Positions 34,749 to 44,052 of a stretch of 64,000 bases of DNA are shown here, piece by piece. Below the pieces are notes generated by a model that saw only the letters and a program-made list of their open reading frames with translations, was not told the origin of the DNA and searched no databases. Where the stretch lies: contig NZ_KQ947987.1 of assembly GCF_001513975.1 (NCBI RefSeq), positions 498,945-562,944 on the forward strand. The letters run 5' to 3'. The translations under genes were made by a program, and so were the position numbers. How positions within the stretch are numbered: position 1 is the first letter of the stretch; each line of letters starts with the position of its first letter. This DNA is from Streptomyces curacoi. Its GTDB lineage: Bacteria; Actinomycetota; Actinomycetes; Streptomycetales; Streptomycetaceae.

Positions 34749-34762
34749 GGTAAGCGCTTCCT
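34749..34762. promoter_or_regulatory. AAGCGCTT-type LacI operator
   Basis: GGTAAGCGCTTCCT, with palindromic core AAGCGCTT, sits 60 bases upstream of the LacI start. Similar sites occur at 39846, 42501 and 63901. Confidence 0.6.
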
Positions 34763-34852
34763 ACCCTAGGTTCGCCGCAATGAGTCCGGAAGAGGCCGGA
34801 GTTCGCAGGTCCGCACGGACCGCGGCTTTCGAAACCTCGAACATGCCCGGGG

Positions 34853-36451
34853 CTACCAGCAGGTGAGCCGGAATCCGGTGAAGTCGGCCGTGAACGCGGC
34901 GTCCACCAGATCCACGGCATGGACGCCCGCCATCGACCCGGTGAAGCGCAACTTGGAGCCGTAGTCGTCGGAGAGCTTGGTGAAGTCCAGCGGCGGCCCG
35001 ACCGGTGTGCGGACCCCGCCCAGGACGTACCAGAACCGCGCCTCGGGGCCGTCCACCGTCACACCGAGCGTCAGTGGCCCGTCCCGGTGGACGTCGTCGA
35101 CGTCGACCACGGCCACCTGCCGGGTGGCGAACTCCTCACGCTCCACGAGGCCGAGCACCGTACGGCCACCCCCGCGCCACTGCTGCCCGCGCTGCTCCTC
35201 CCCGTCGGGCTCCGCCCAGGTCAGGTCCAGCGCCAGATACGCCTCCGTGTTGTACCAGAGCACCAGCCCCGCCGCCTGCGTGAACGTGCGCGGCCGTGCC
35301 TCCACGGTGACCTCGGCCTCCGCGCGGTGCTCGGTGATCCGCCGGGCCAGGAGACTGTGCGCCCACCGCGACTCGGGACCGTGCCGACCGCGCAGCCGGA
35401 TCCAGCCGGGGCGGGCGGCGGTGTCGGCCCAGGACGGGTCGGCGTAGCCGCGCAGGGTGCTCCACGGCCAGCCCAACCGGTCGCCCGGGTCGGGGACTTC
35501 GGGCTCCGGCTCGGCGGGACGCGTCGGTACCTCGACCTCCACCGCCGGGTGCCAGTCGCCTTGCCGCAGCCTGGGCCAGCCCGCCTTGTCCCAGGTCAGC
35601 GCCTGGATCGCCGTCTCCCGGCCGAGCGTGCAGCGCGGGCCGTCCGGCGTGGGCAGCGGGCGGGCCGTCAGATGGCTCATCACCCAGTCGCCGTCCGGTG
35701 TCCTGACCAGCTCACCGTGACCGGCCTTCTGCAACGGCAGCGACGGGTCGTCCCGGGACGTCAGCAGCGGACGGTCGTCGAGTTCGTACGGGCCGGTGAG
35801 GGCGCGGCTGCGCGCGGTGCGCACGCCGTGCTCGACACCCGTGCCGCCCTCCGCGAGGATCAGGTGGTACCAGCCGTCGCGGCGCAGCAACTTCGGCCCC
35901 TCGATGAGCCGTTCGTGCTGCAGCAGCAGATGCGTGTCACCGACCGGGCCCAGCGTCTCCCGGTCCAGCTCGGTCAGCACGATCCCGGCGAACCGCCGCC
36001 CGCCCGGCCGGTGGTCGTTCTGGAGGTTGAGCAGCCACAGCCGCCCTTCGTCGTGGAAGAGCGCGGGATCGAAGCCGTGGCTCGGCAGGCGGCGCGGCGC
36101 CGTCCACTTGCCGCCGGCCTCCGTGGCCGTACTGACGTACGTGTCCACGTCGAAGTACGGCGTCCCCACCGAGCGCACCACCGAGTAGACCACCCAGAAC
36201 CGCTCACCGTCCCAGCTCAGCGACGGCGCCCAGACGCCGCCCGAGTCGGGGACGCCGGCCAGTGAGTCGCCGGGGACCGCGCCCCGGACATGCCCGGCAT
36301 ACTCCCAGTGGGCCAGGTCCCGGGAACGGTGGATCGGGATCGTCGGGAACCACTCGAAGGAGCTCGTGGCCACGTAGTACCAGTCGCCGGCCCGGACCAG
36401 GGAGGGATCCGGGGCGAAACCGCGGATGACGGGATTGCGCAGCAGGGTCAC
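34853..36451 (-). CDS. GH43 beta-xylosidase/arabinofuranosidase
   Basis: A 532-residue glycoside hydrolase without a signal peptide, so it acts inside the cell on imported oligosaccharides. The five-bladed propeller domain opens NPVIRGFAPDPSLVRAGDWYY with the catalytic base Asp in APDPS, the pKa-modulating Asp in DPALFHDEGRLWLL and the acid Glu in IEGPKLLRRDGWYHL. A C-terminal beta-sandwich (from about residue 330) completes the GH43_11/12-type layout. It follows the sugar ABC genes by about 100 bases; the GTG at 36451 has GGAG upstream. Confidence 0.92.
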   Translation of the reverse strand: MTLLRNPVIRGFAPDPSLVRAGDWYYVATSSFEWFPTIPIHRSRDLAHWEYAGHVRGAVPGDSLAGVPDSGGVWAPSLSWDGERFWVVYSVVRSVGTPYFDVDTYVSTATEAGGKWTAPRRLPSHGFDPALFHDEGRLWLLNLQNDHRPGGRRFAGIVLTELDRETLGPVGDTHLLLQHERLIEGPKLLRRDGWYHLILAEGGTGVEHGVRTARSRALTGPYELDDRPLLTSRDDPSLPLQKAGHGELVRTPDGDWVMSHLTARPLPTPDGPRCTLGRETAIQALTWDKAGWPRLRQGDWHPAVEVEVPTRPAEPEPEVPDPGDRLGWPWSTLRGYADPSWADTAARPGWIRLRGRHGPESRWAHSLLARRITEHRAEAEVTVEARPRTFTQAAGLVLWYNTEAYLALDLTWAEPDGEEQRGQQWRGGGRTVLGLVEREEFATRQVAVVDVDDVHRDGPLTLGVTVDGPEARFWYVLGGVRTPVGPPLDFTKLSDDYGSKLRFTGSMAGVHAVDLVDAAFTADFTGFRLTCW

Positions 36452-36548
36452 GGGAGGACTCCGGGGGCGTGGGTCACCTGGGGGCCGCGGGGAGTCGGGG
36501 TCACCCGCGGCTCCCAGGGAGTCGGATGCGCGGTCCGGGCGGCGCCGC

Positions 36549-37487
36549 TCACTTCAGGGCTCCCAGCGTCACGCCGGTCCGCCAGTAGCGGCGCATCGCG
36601 ACCATCATGATCGCCATCGGGATGATCGACAGCAGCGCGCCGGTCAGCACGAGGCTGGTCACGTCGATGCCGGATTCCTGGCGCTTGCCGATCCAGTTGT
36701 ACAGGCCCAGGTTGAGGGTCCAGTTCTCCTCGCCGCGCAGCACCGTGAGGGGGAGGAAGAAGGCGTTCCAGGTGTTGACGAAGGCCAGCAGGAAGACCGT
36801 CGCGCCGCCCGTGGTCATCATCCGCAGCACGATGCTGAAGAAGATGCGCAGCTCACCGGCGCCGTCGATCCTGGCCGCCTCCAGCAGCTCGAACGGGATG
36901 GTCGCCTCGGTGTAGACCTTGGCCAGATACACGCTGAACGGGTTGATCAGGCAGGGGATCAGCATCGCCCACGGGGTGTCGACCAGCCCGATCGCCGAGA
37001 ACAGCAGATACAGCGGCAGGGTGAGCAGCGCGATGGGGATGAGGAAGGAGCCCACCACGCACGCGAACACCGCGCCCCGTCCGGGGAAGTCGAAGCGGGC
37101 GAGGCCGTAGCCCGTGGCGAGGGCGATGAGGGTGCCGCCCAGGGAGCCGACACCGGCGTACAGGAACGAGTTGGCGGTCCAGCGCAGGAAGATGCCGCCG
37201 TCGTAGGTGAACACCTGCTGGAGGTTGTCCCACAGGTGCCAGCCGGAGAACCACAGCCCGTTGCTCTGGTACAGCCCCACGCGGTCCTTGGTCGCGGCGA
37301 TCATCAGCCAGTACACGGGGAAGAGGCTGTAGACGCCGGCCAGGGCCAGACCGAGCAGCATGAAGCGCTGGCCGCCCCTGGAACGCGAGGCCGGATCCGG
37401 GCGGGTGAGCCGTCGCACGGTGCGCCGGCAAGGCGGCACGGCGGCCGTTTGCGCGTTGTTCTCCTTACGGTTTTCCGTGAGCGCCAT
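36549..37487 (-). CDS. carbohydrate ABC transporter permease (second)
   Basis: A 312-residue CUT1-type permease with six hydrophobic spans and the EAA motif ELLEAARIDGAGELRIFFSIVLR. The first ~40 residues are hydrophilic. Its ATG overlaps the previous permease stop by one base (TGATG). No ATPase gene lies in the cluster; streptomycetes commonly use a shared MsiK ATPase. Confidence 0.9.
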   Translation of the reverse strand: MALTENRKENNAQTAAVPPCRRTVRRLTRPDPASRSRGGQRFMLLGLALAGVYSLFPVYWLMIAATKDRVGLYQSNGLWFSGWHLWDNLQQVFTYDGGIFLRWTANSFLYAGVGSLGGTLIALATGYGLARFDFPGRGAVFACVVGSFLIPIALLTLPLYLLFSAIGLVDTPWAMLIPCLINPFSVYLAKVYTEATIPFELLEAARIDGAGELRIFFSIVLRMMTTGGATVFLLAFVNTWNAFFLPLTVLRGEENWTLNLGLYNWIGKRQESGIDVTSLVLTGALLSIIPMAIMMVAMRRYWRTGVTLGALK

Positions 37488-38371
37488 CAGTCCGCCTCCC
37501 TTGAGGTCAGCCGGTAGAAGACGAAGGACGCCACACCGAGGATCAGGGCGAGCAGCACCGAAAGGGCCGCGGCGTAGTGGTAGTTGGCGGCGTTGAACGC
37601 CTGGTTGTAGATGATCATGATCGGGGTGAAGCTGTCGCTGACCGTCTCCGGGGTCACGTTCCGGAAGAGCGCGGGCTCGTTGAAGATCTGCAGCATCTGG
37701 ATGATCGACAGCAGCGCGGTCAGGACGAGCGCCCCGCGCACGAACGGGATCTTGATGCTCAGCGCGATCCGCAGCTCCGAGGCACCGTCCAGCCGCGCGG
37801 CCTCGAACAGCTCACGGGGCACGCCCTGGAGCGCCGCGTAGATGATCACCATGTTGTAGCCGATGCCGTGCCAGGTCAGCAGGTTGCCGATGGCCGGCCA
37901 CACCATGGACGGCGCGAAGAAGTTCCAGTCGAAGCCGAACAGGTCGCCGAGCGGGGTCAGCGGGCCCACCGCGGGGCTGTACAGGTTGATCCACACGATG
38001 GCCGCGACCACCCCGGGGATCATGTACGGCACCAGCAGCACGATCCGGAACCGGCCGGCCACCCTGGCGCTCACCGCGTCCAGGAACAGCGCCAGGACCA
38101 GGCTGACGAGCAGCATGAACGGGATCTGGACACAGGCGAACACCACCACCCGCAGGATGGAGGTCATGAACGCCGAGTCGGTGAGCCCGTGCTGGTAGTT
38201 CTCCAGGCCCACGAACTCCGTGGTCGCACCGCCGAGCCCGAGCCCGGACTGCTTCTGCAGGAACAGCGACTGGTAGACCGCGTAGCCGATGGGGAGCAGG
38301 TACAGGAAGGCGAAGCCGAGCTGGAAAGGCACCGTGAAGGCGGCACCTTTCCAGCGCTGGGAGCGAATCAT
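37487..38371 (-). CDS. carbohydrate ABC transporter permease (first)
   Basis: A 294-residue CUT1-type permease with six predicted spans and EAA motif ELFEAARLDGASELRIALSIKIP. It pairs with the downstream permease to form the channel, and starts ten bases after the binding-protein stop. Confidence 0.9.
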   Translation of the reverse strand: MIRSQRWKGAAFTVPFQLGFAFLYLLPIGYAVYQSLFLQKQSGLGLGGATTEFVGLENYQHGLTDSAFMTSILRVVVFACVQIPFMLLVSLVLALFLDAVSARVAGRFRIVLLVPYMIPGVVAAIVWINLYSPAVGPLTPLGDLFGFDWNFFAPSMVWPAIGNLLTWHGIGYNMVIIYAALQGVPRELFEAARLDGASELRIALSIKIPFVRGALVLTALLSIIQMLQIFNEPALFRNVTPETVSDSFTPIMIIYNQAFNAANYHYAAALSVLLALILGVASFVFYRLTSREAD

Positions 38372-38381
38372 CGAGTCTGCC

Positions 38382-39719
38382 TCAGCCCTTGACGCTGATG
38401 CCGCGCTGCTTCAGGTCGTTGACCGTCCACTCCTGCATGTGCGCCAGGAGACCGGTGACCTTCTGCTTCTTGCTGACGACCTTGGCCCACTCGTCCTGCA
38501 TCTCGGTGAACATCGCGGTCCAGTTCGGGCCGAAGGTCCAGCCGGTCCGGACGGTGCCCAGGCTGTCCGTGACGATCTTCTTGGCCGGCTCGTAGTTCTT
38601 GCCGAGCAGCTTCTCGGAGATCGCCTCGGAGACGTACGACTCGCTGTCGGCCAGCGCCGGCATCACACCGCTGCCGGTCTCCGGGCTCGCCATGGTCTTG
38701 ACCGCACCGGTGTCGGTGGACATCCACAGCGCCGCCTCGGCGGCCTGCTCCTTGTACTCGCACTGCTCGCTGACCAGCGTCAGATTGCCGCTCTGGTTGG
38801 TGGCGGCCGGCGTCCGGGCCGCCTCGCCCTTGAAGGTCGGCCACGGGGTGAGCGCCCACTTGCCGAAGGACTTGGTGAAGTTCTGCACCATGCCGGACAT
38901 CTGCCAGGTGGAGATCTGCCGGGTCGCGGTGGCGCCGGTGTCGAAGCTGCGCTGCACGGCCGCGTAGTCGGCGAAGGAGAGCTTGGCGTTCAGGTCGTTG
39001 TCGATGATCTCCTGGATCACCTTCGCGGCCTTCAGCGTGCCCTCGTCCTGGAAGTTCACCTTCCAGGAGTCGCCGTCGATGCTGTACCAGTCGGCCCCGG
39101 CCTGCATGGCCAGCACCTCCAGCGTGCTGGGGTCCTCACCGGCGTAGTTGGTGACCTTGATGCCGTGCTTCTTCAGCTCCTTGCCCGCGGCGATGAAGTC
39201 GTCCCAGGTCTTGGGCGGCTGAAGGCCGTACTTCTCGAAGATGTCGGTGCGGTAGATGGTGAAGGCGGGTGCCGAGGCGGTCGGGACGCCGTAGACCTTG
39301 CCCTGGACCTGGCCGACGGCCCACGAGCCCGGGTTGAACTCGTCCTTGCTGGACTCGACGTACTGCGTGATGTCGGCGAGCGCGCCCTGCGAGACCCAGC
39401 TCGTCACGTACTCACCGGTGTTCTGCAGCAGGCAGGGCGCGTTGCCCGCCTTGACGGCGTTGGTCAGCTGCTTCTGCATGGTCAGCTGGTCGGTGACCTT
39501 CGTGTACTTGAGCTGGACGTCCTTGTGCGAGGAGTTGAACGCCTTGACGACGGCCTCCTGGCCGTTGGCCCAGCCCCAGAAGTCGAGGGTGACGGGGCCG
39601 GAGGCCTTGGACTCGGAGTCCGAGGAGCCGGACCCACCGCAGGCCGCGAGCAGACCGGTGAGCGCGATTCCCGCGACGGCGGCGGAGGCGAACCTTCTCC
39701 GGGGGCTGGTGAAGTTCAT
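38382..39719 (-). CDS. sugar ABC transporter substrate-binding lipoprotein
   Basis: A 445-residue exported lipoprotein of the extracellular solute-binding family 1. The signal peptide ends LTGLLAACGGS, placing the lipidated cysteine near residue 27. The mature part shows LDFWGWANGQEAVVKAF and a C-terminal helical lobe. It is the first gene of the importer and GH43 operon, and the likely ligand is a xylo- or arabino-oligosaccharide, by context only. Confidence 0.9.
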   Translation of the reverse strand: MNFTSPRRRFASAAVAGIALTGLLAACGGSGSSDSESKASGPVTLDFWGWANGQEAVVKAFNSSHKDVQLKYTKVTDQLTMQKQLTNAVKAGNAPCLLQNTGEYVTSWVSQGALADITQYVESSKDEFNPGSWAVGQVQGKVYGVPTASAPAFTIYRTDIFEKYGLQPPKTWDDFIAAGKELKKHGIKVTNYAGEDPSTLEVLAMQAGADWYSIDGDSWKVNFQDEGTLKAAKVIQEIIDNDLNAKLSFADYAAVQRSFDTGATATRQISTWQMSGMVQNFTKSFGKWALTPWPTFKGEAARTPAATNQSGNLTLVSEQCEYKEQAAEAALWMSTDTGAVKTMASPETGSGVMPALADSESYVSEAISEKLLGKNYEPAKKIVTDSLGTVRTGWTFGPNWTAMFTEMQDEWAKVVSKKQKVTGLLAHMQEWTVNDLKQRGISVKG

Positions 39720-40127
39720 CTGACCCTGATCCTTCGAAAATAGGCGTTCTCAGAACGAGAGGACGGCGGCACGGTGTTGCCGGCCAGGAACGGCGGCCGG
39801 AAACCGTCGGCTCGCGGTTGCGGGGGGTCGGCCAAGCGGAAGCTGTAGTAAGCGGTTGCAGGGAAGGTAGGCCGACGGCTCGGCTCATAGCAAGAGGTGC
39901 GCGGAAATTTGTTACGGCGGGTTGTCCGAGGGGTTGCCTGCGCACGCACGTCGAAGACACCCGGCGTGCGCAACATAACCGCAGGTCATAAGGGCATGCG
40001 GGGCAGATGGGCCGGCAGCCGCGGCGCCTCCTCGACTGCCCCCGGACGGACTGAAAACAGGGAGAAACCGATTACGTAACGCCTCGCTCCACGCGATCCA
40101 AAGAGACGTGGCGCGCCTTAACGCGGC
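39720..40127. other. promoter region of the sugar importer operon
   Basis: About 400 bases without a gene between the LacI stop and the binding-protein start. It holds an AACCGCTTACTACA-type operator (39846-39862) and a TTACGTAA palindrome at 40072-40079 whose core matches the operator near 57304. Confidence 0.6.
39846..39862. promoter_or_regulatory. AAGCGCTT-like operator upstream of the importer operon
   Basis: The minus strand reads AACCGCTTACTACA, matching 11 of 14 bases of the site at 34751 (AAGCGCTTCCTACC). It lies about 130 bases upstream of the binding-protein start and probably receives the adjacent LacI protein. Confidence 0.5.
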
Positions 40128-41216
40128 TCAGCCCCGCCGGCCGGGCGGCTGCACGGAGTTGCGTACGACGACATGGGTGCCCAGCACCAGATGCTCGCCG
40201 TCGCTGCCCTTGCGGCGGCCCCCGTTGCCCTCGCGCCGGTCGGCCACCGCGCGCAGCGCGACCCGGCCCATCTCCTCGTACGGCACGTGCACGGTGGTGA
40301 GTTGGGGGGTGAGCTGGGAGGCGAGCGGGATGTCGTCGTAACCGACGATCGACACGTCCTCCGGCACCCGCAGACCCGCCGCGCGCAACGCCTGCATGGC
40401 ACCGGCGGCGACCACGTCCGTCCCGGCGAGCACGGCGGTGAAGTCCAGCCCCTGTTCCAGGGCCTCCTCGACGGCCTCGTACCCGTGCTCGTAGTCGTAC
40501 GGCCCGTGCCGCACCATGCCCGGATCGAACGGCACCCCGTACGCCTCGAAGGCCCGCCGGGCCCCCTTCAACCGCCCTTGCGCGGTGGTGAGTTCGGCAT
40601 GCCCCGGCAGCACGAGCACCTTCCGGTGCCCGGCGGACAGCAGATGGCTGGCCATGGCGTAGGCGCCGCCCTCGTTGTCGTAGTCGACCGTCGTGGCCGG
40701 TACGTCCCCCTCCAGCGGCGGCCTGCCCACGAGCACCAGATGGGAGCCGGCCGCGTCGAGGGAACGGGCGAAGCGGGCCATGCGCAGCTGGTACTCGTCG
40801 TAGTCGTAGGCCCCGCCCAGCAGCACCACAGCGGCGACACCCTGCTGCCGCATGAGGTTGACCAGGGCGAGTTCCCGCTCGGGATCGTCACCGGTGGTCC
40901 CCACCAGCGACAGCCAGCCGCGCAGCGTGGCGGCACTCTCCACGCCCTTCGCCACGTGGGCGAACGCGGCGCCGGTGATGTTGTTGATCAGGATGGCGAC
41001 CGTCGGCGTACCGCCACCGGCCAGGGAGCGGGCGTGGGCGTTGGTGACGTAGTCCAGGTCCCGGACGACCTTCATCACCTTGCGGCGCAGGTCCTCCGAC
41101 ACCGGGTAGTTGCCGGACAGCACCCGCGACACGCTGGCGACGGAGACGCCCGCGCGTTCCGCCACGTCCCGGATGGTGGCCCGGCCGGCATCGCCGGACG
41201 CCTTGCGCTGACTCAC
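40128..41216 (-). CDS. LacI-family regulator
   Basis: A 362-residue repressor: helix-turn-helix ATIRDVAERAGVSVASVSRVL at the N-terminus, then the sugar-binding domain with YDDIPLASQLTPQLTTVHVPYEEMGRVALR near the C-terminus. The GTG at 41216 has AAGGAG eight bases upstream. It closely resembles the LacI protein at 58604 (shared LGTHVVVRNSV tail), pointing to a duplication. A GATACGG-type palindrome lies about 100 bases upstream. Confidence 0.92.
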   Translation of the reverse strand: MSQRKASGDAGRATIRDVAERAGVSVASVSRVLSGNYPVSEDLRRKVMKVVRDLDYVTNAHARSLAGGGTPTVAILINNITGAAFAHVAKGVESAATLRGWLSLVGTTGDDPERELALVNLMRQQGVAAVVLLGGAYDYDEYQLRMARFARSLDAAGSHLVLVGRPPLEGDVPATTVDYDNEGGAYAMASHLLSAGHRKVLVLPGHAELTTAQGRLKGARRAFEAYGVPFDPGMVRHGPYDYEHGYEAVEEALEQGLDFTAVLAGTDVVAAGAMQALRAAGLRVPEDVSIVGYDDIPLASQLTPQLTTVHVPYEEMGRVALRAVADRREGNGGRRKGSDGEHLVLGTHVVVRNSVQPPGRRG

Positions 41217-41316
41217 CCTTGTGGCTCCTTCACCGTCGCGTCTGCCTCACCGGACGACCGGGCACCTGACCCAAGGACCAGTGCCTGGCCACCCGGCCGG
41301 AAAACACGCCCCCACT

Positions 41317-41333
41317 GATACGGAAACCGTATC
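41317..41333. promoter_or_regulatory. GATACGG-AAA-CCGTATC operator
   Basis: A perfect 7-bp inverted repeat with a 3-bp spacer, about 100 bases upstream of the LacI start at 41216. It is the probable autoregulatory site of that repressor. Confidence 0.6.
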
Positions 41334-41453
41334 CCATGCCCCTCCGGGCCCACTGTCCTCGCACAACGCCGGGCAAGTGCCCACCCACTCGCACTGTCCC
41401 AAGGCGACCGAGCCGGACATCCGGCACACCGGCCGCGCCCCCTCCCCGCCGGT

Positions 41454-42467
41454 TCACGCCACCCGGACCAGGTCGGCGTGCCGCACCTCATGGGCCGGCG
41501 GCAGGCCCGCGACCAGGCGTTCCAGCTCCTCCACGACGATGCGGCCGAGCCGCTCCAGCTCGTTGCCGAGCGACCCGGCGATATGCGGCGTGAGAAACAC
41601 ATTGGGCAGGTGATACAGCGGCGACCCGGCCGGCAGCGGCTCCGGCTCGGTCACATCGAGGACTGCGTGCAGCCGCCCGGACACCAGCTCGTCGGTCAGC
41701 GCCTCGGGATCGACCAGCGCACCCCGCGAGGTGTTGATGAGCACGCCCCCGTCCCGCATGAGGGCGAGCCGGGCGCCGTCGAGCATGCGGTACGTCTCCG
41801 GGATGTCGGGGGCGTGCAGGCTGACGATGTCGCTGTGCCGGAGGAGGTCCTCCAACGGCAGGAGCTCGGCGCCGAGTTCGGCGGCCTCGGCGGGGCTGAC
41901 GTACGGGTCGTGCAGCAGCACGGTGAAGTCGAACGGCCGCAGCAGCTCCAGCAGCCGTCTGCCCACCCGGGAGGCGCCGATGACGCCGATCCGGCGGCCG
42001 ACGTTGCCGGTCGCGGCGGTCTCGGCGTGGGTCGGATAGGCGTGCGTGGTGCGGAAGCGCTCCCGGTGGGTGAAGGCGTCCTTCCCGGCGAGCAGGATCA
42101 TGGCCAGCGTGTACTCCGCGACCGGCAGCGCGTTGCCGGTGACCGCGCTGGAGACCGTGATGCCCCGCTGCCACAGGGCCTCGCCGACCAGCGAGCGGAC
42201 CGACCCGGCGGCGTGCAGGACGGCACGCAGGCCGGGCGCTACGGCGAGGGCGTCGGCGTCCAGGTGGGGGCAGCCCCAGCCGGTGATCAGCACCTCGGCC
42301 TCGGACAGGGCGGCCGCGGACGCCGGATCGGCGAAGTCCCGCACCACCAGCGAGGGGTCGAGGTCGGCGGCCTTCTTCAACCGAGCCATGAGGGGCGGAG
42401 GGAAGAGCAGGGGGAGGTGCACCGGATCCATGGCGAACACGGCCCTCGGTGGCAGGGGGCTGGGCAT
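41454..42467 (-). CDS. D-2-hydroxyacid dehydrogenase family protein
   Basis: A 337-residue NAD-dependent dehydrogenase of the phosphoglycerate-dehydrogenase type. The nucleotide fold has GVIGASRVGRRLLELL; the catalytic Arg is in INTSRGALVD, the Glu in DVTEPEPLP and the His in LTPHIAGSLGNE. It likely interconverts a sugar-derived 2-keto and 2-hydroxy acid, as expected beside polysaccharide genes, but the substrate is not known. The ATG at 42467 has AGGAG four bases upstream, and the promoter carries an AAAGCGCC operator. Confidence 0.9.
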   Translation of the reverse strand: MPSPLPPRAVFAMDPVHLPLLFPPPLMARLKKAADLDPSLVVRDFADPASAAALSEAEVLITGWGCPHLDADALAVAPGLRAVLHAAGSVRSLVGEALWQRGITVSSAVTGNALPVAEYTLAMILLAGKDAFTHRERFRTTHAYPTHAETAATGNVGRRIGVIGASRVGRRLLELLRPFDFTVLLHDPYVSPAEAAELGAELLPLEDLLRHSDIVSLHAPDIPETYRMLDGARLALMRDGGVLINTSRGALVDPEALTDELVSGRLHAVLDVTEPEPLPAGSPLYHLPNVFLTPHIAGSLGNELERLGRIVVEELERLVAGLPPAHEVRHADLVRVA

Positions 42468-42500
42468 GAGTCTCCTGACGGACTGGAGTGGAAACATTTT

Positions 42501-42516
42501 CAGAAAGCGCCTTCTA
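42501..42516. promoter_or_regulatory. AAGCGCTT-like operator upstream of the dehydrogenase
   Basis: CAGAAAGCGCCTTCTA, with AAGCGCCTTCTACC matching 12 of 14 bases of the site at 34751. It lies 34 bases upstream of the dehydrogenase start. Confidence 0.5.
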
Positions 42517-42778
42517 CCGTAGATCTGCCGGGAACGGCCGGTCAATCGGTTGGGCGAGTGAGGGCCGCACCGTTTTCCGCGCGCCCGTTTCTGCCGCGTA
42601 CGCGCTTGTCGCGCCTGGGCTGCGACCGGGGGCGGCGGGGCAGGAGGCGGCGGGCGTCAACAGGCCGCCCTTCGCGCCGTCGCGGCCACGGGCCCCTGAT
42701 TCTGCTCGGTCGCGAAATCGGTTACTGCGTTGTCTCCGAGCCGGCGCCGCTTCCCGGGCGGGGGCGAGGCGGCCGTCT

Positions 42779-43580
42779 CAGCCGCCCGTCCCGCCGCGCA
42801 GCCCTGGCGTCAGTTCGGCGGCGAGCGGTGCCACCGGGGCGTCCGGGTCGCAGGTGAGCCGGCCGCCGCGTACCTCCAGGCGCGCGGCGCGGACGACCGA
42901 GCGGCGGCCGGCCGGATCGCTCCCGTCCGCGGTGAAGTACCAGAACACCGCCGCGCACTCGCCCTGCTCGACGGTCATGGCGTGGTGGCCCTCGGGCGCC
43001 GCCGTCAGCAGCTGGTACGGCTCGCGCGACCAGGCGTCCAGGTCCGTGGAGCGGTAGAGGACAGGCCGTTCCAGTTGTCGGTCATCATGCAGTAGGCGTC
43101 GGCCGGCCGGAACACGGTGGGGCCCTCCTGCGGCTGGTCGGTGACGGCCGGAGCGCCGCGCGTCCAGGTGTGCAGGTCGGGGGAGTCGGCGGTGTGGATG
43201 CGGGAGTGGTCCCGCTCGTCCTTGAACCACATGCGCCGGCCCCTCCCGTCCGGCAGCGGGTACACCGTCGCGTCGATCACCCGGTCGCTGCCCAGATCGA
43301 GCGCCGAGCGGAACTCCCAGCGGAGCCGATCGCCCGAGACGTAGTGCAGCAGTTGCGCGTCGCCGGTCCAGGAGTCCCGGACGCCGGGGAGGTAGGAGAC
43401 GTACATGTGGTACGTGCCGACGTCGGCGGCGATCACCTCGGGCGCCCAGTAGGTCATGCGGCCAGGGGCGTACTCCAGGCCCTCCGCGATCCCGCGGTAG
43501 GTCCAGGTGCGGCCCTCGTCCGCGCTGACGGCGACACCGATGTCGTCGGGGTTGGTCAATTCGACTCCAGGGGTCGGCCG
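42779..43580 (-). pseudogene. decayed GH43-type glycosidase
   Basis: The remnant reads NPDDIGVAVSADEGRTWTYRG, RMTYWAPEVIAADVGTYHMYVSYL and MWFKDERDHSRIHTADS in one frame, then continues in another frame as RPVLYRSTDLDAWSREPYQLL and HHAMTVEQGECAAVFWYFTAD, so a one-base indel lies near 43065. The usual N-terminal catalytic Asp block is missing. Both frames are good matches in character to family-43-like propeller proteins. An ATGGCAACCGGTTCCCA operator remains upstream at 43641. The 5' boundary is approximate. Confidence 0.8.
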
Positions 43581-43640
43581 GCGAGGTGCCGAGGGCGGGA
43601 CACGTACGGGGTGCCGCAACGGCTTCTGCCCGCGGACGTT

Positions 43641-43657
43641 ATGGCAACCGGTTCCCA
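43641..43657. promoter_or_regulatory. AACCGGTT-type LacI operator
   Basis: ATGGCAACCGGTTCCCA is identical over 17 bases to the site at 59720 upstream of the LacI gene at 58604. Chance identity of this length is very unlikely, so both belong to that repressor. Confidence 0.72.
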
Positions 43658-43966
43658 GCAGCACCGTCAAGAGTGTCTGCTATCGGCCCCTCGGTGGCGA
43701 TGATCAAGCCGGGTGCCGCACGCCCCCGCGGCGAGCGCGGGACCCGATGTGCGGGCCCCTCCGGGCTGCTGCGCCGAGTCGGCTCAGGGGAGTGGCCTCA
43801 GTCCACCCGGAGGGCCATGAGCTGCTGATTTCTCCGCGGAGTCGCGCTCCGTCGCGCCTCTTCGGGCCGAGGGCCGGTATCGCCGAGGTGACACATTCTT
43901 TTCGAAAGTTCGCCAAGGCTCTTGACGCGGTTTCCGGACAGGAAGAAGCTCTGCCCCACTGTCCAA

Positions 43967-43978
43967 CAACCGGTTGCC
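43967..43978. promoter_or_regulatory. AACCGGTT-type LacI operator before the pectin importer
   Basis: CAACCGGTTGCC with the perfect palindrome CAACCGGTTG, 75 bases upstream of the binding-protein start. Its inverse matches the GGCAACCGGTT half of the sites at 43641 and 59720. Confidence 0.65.
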
Positions 43979-44052
43979 CAGCGATCGGCTTCGGTCGTCG
44001 AGTCGACCCATGACCGAAATCGCGAACGAACAGAGCAGGAGGTGGTGCGCTG

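Larger units (their letters stand above)
43581..44052. other. promoter region between GH43 remnant and pectin importer
   Basis: About 470 bases without a gene. It holds two LacI boxes with the core AACCGGTT (43641 and 43967), a TTTTCGAAAG palindrome near 43896, and a TTGACG near 43922 that could be a -35 box for the binding-protein gene. Confidence 0.6.

Noticed and set aside
40072..40079. TTACGTAA palindrome as a second target of the 56042 repressor
   Set aside because: Only the 8-bp core matches and it lies 350 bases from the nearest start downstream, so I do not assign it.
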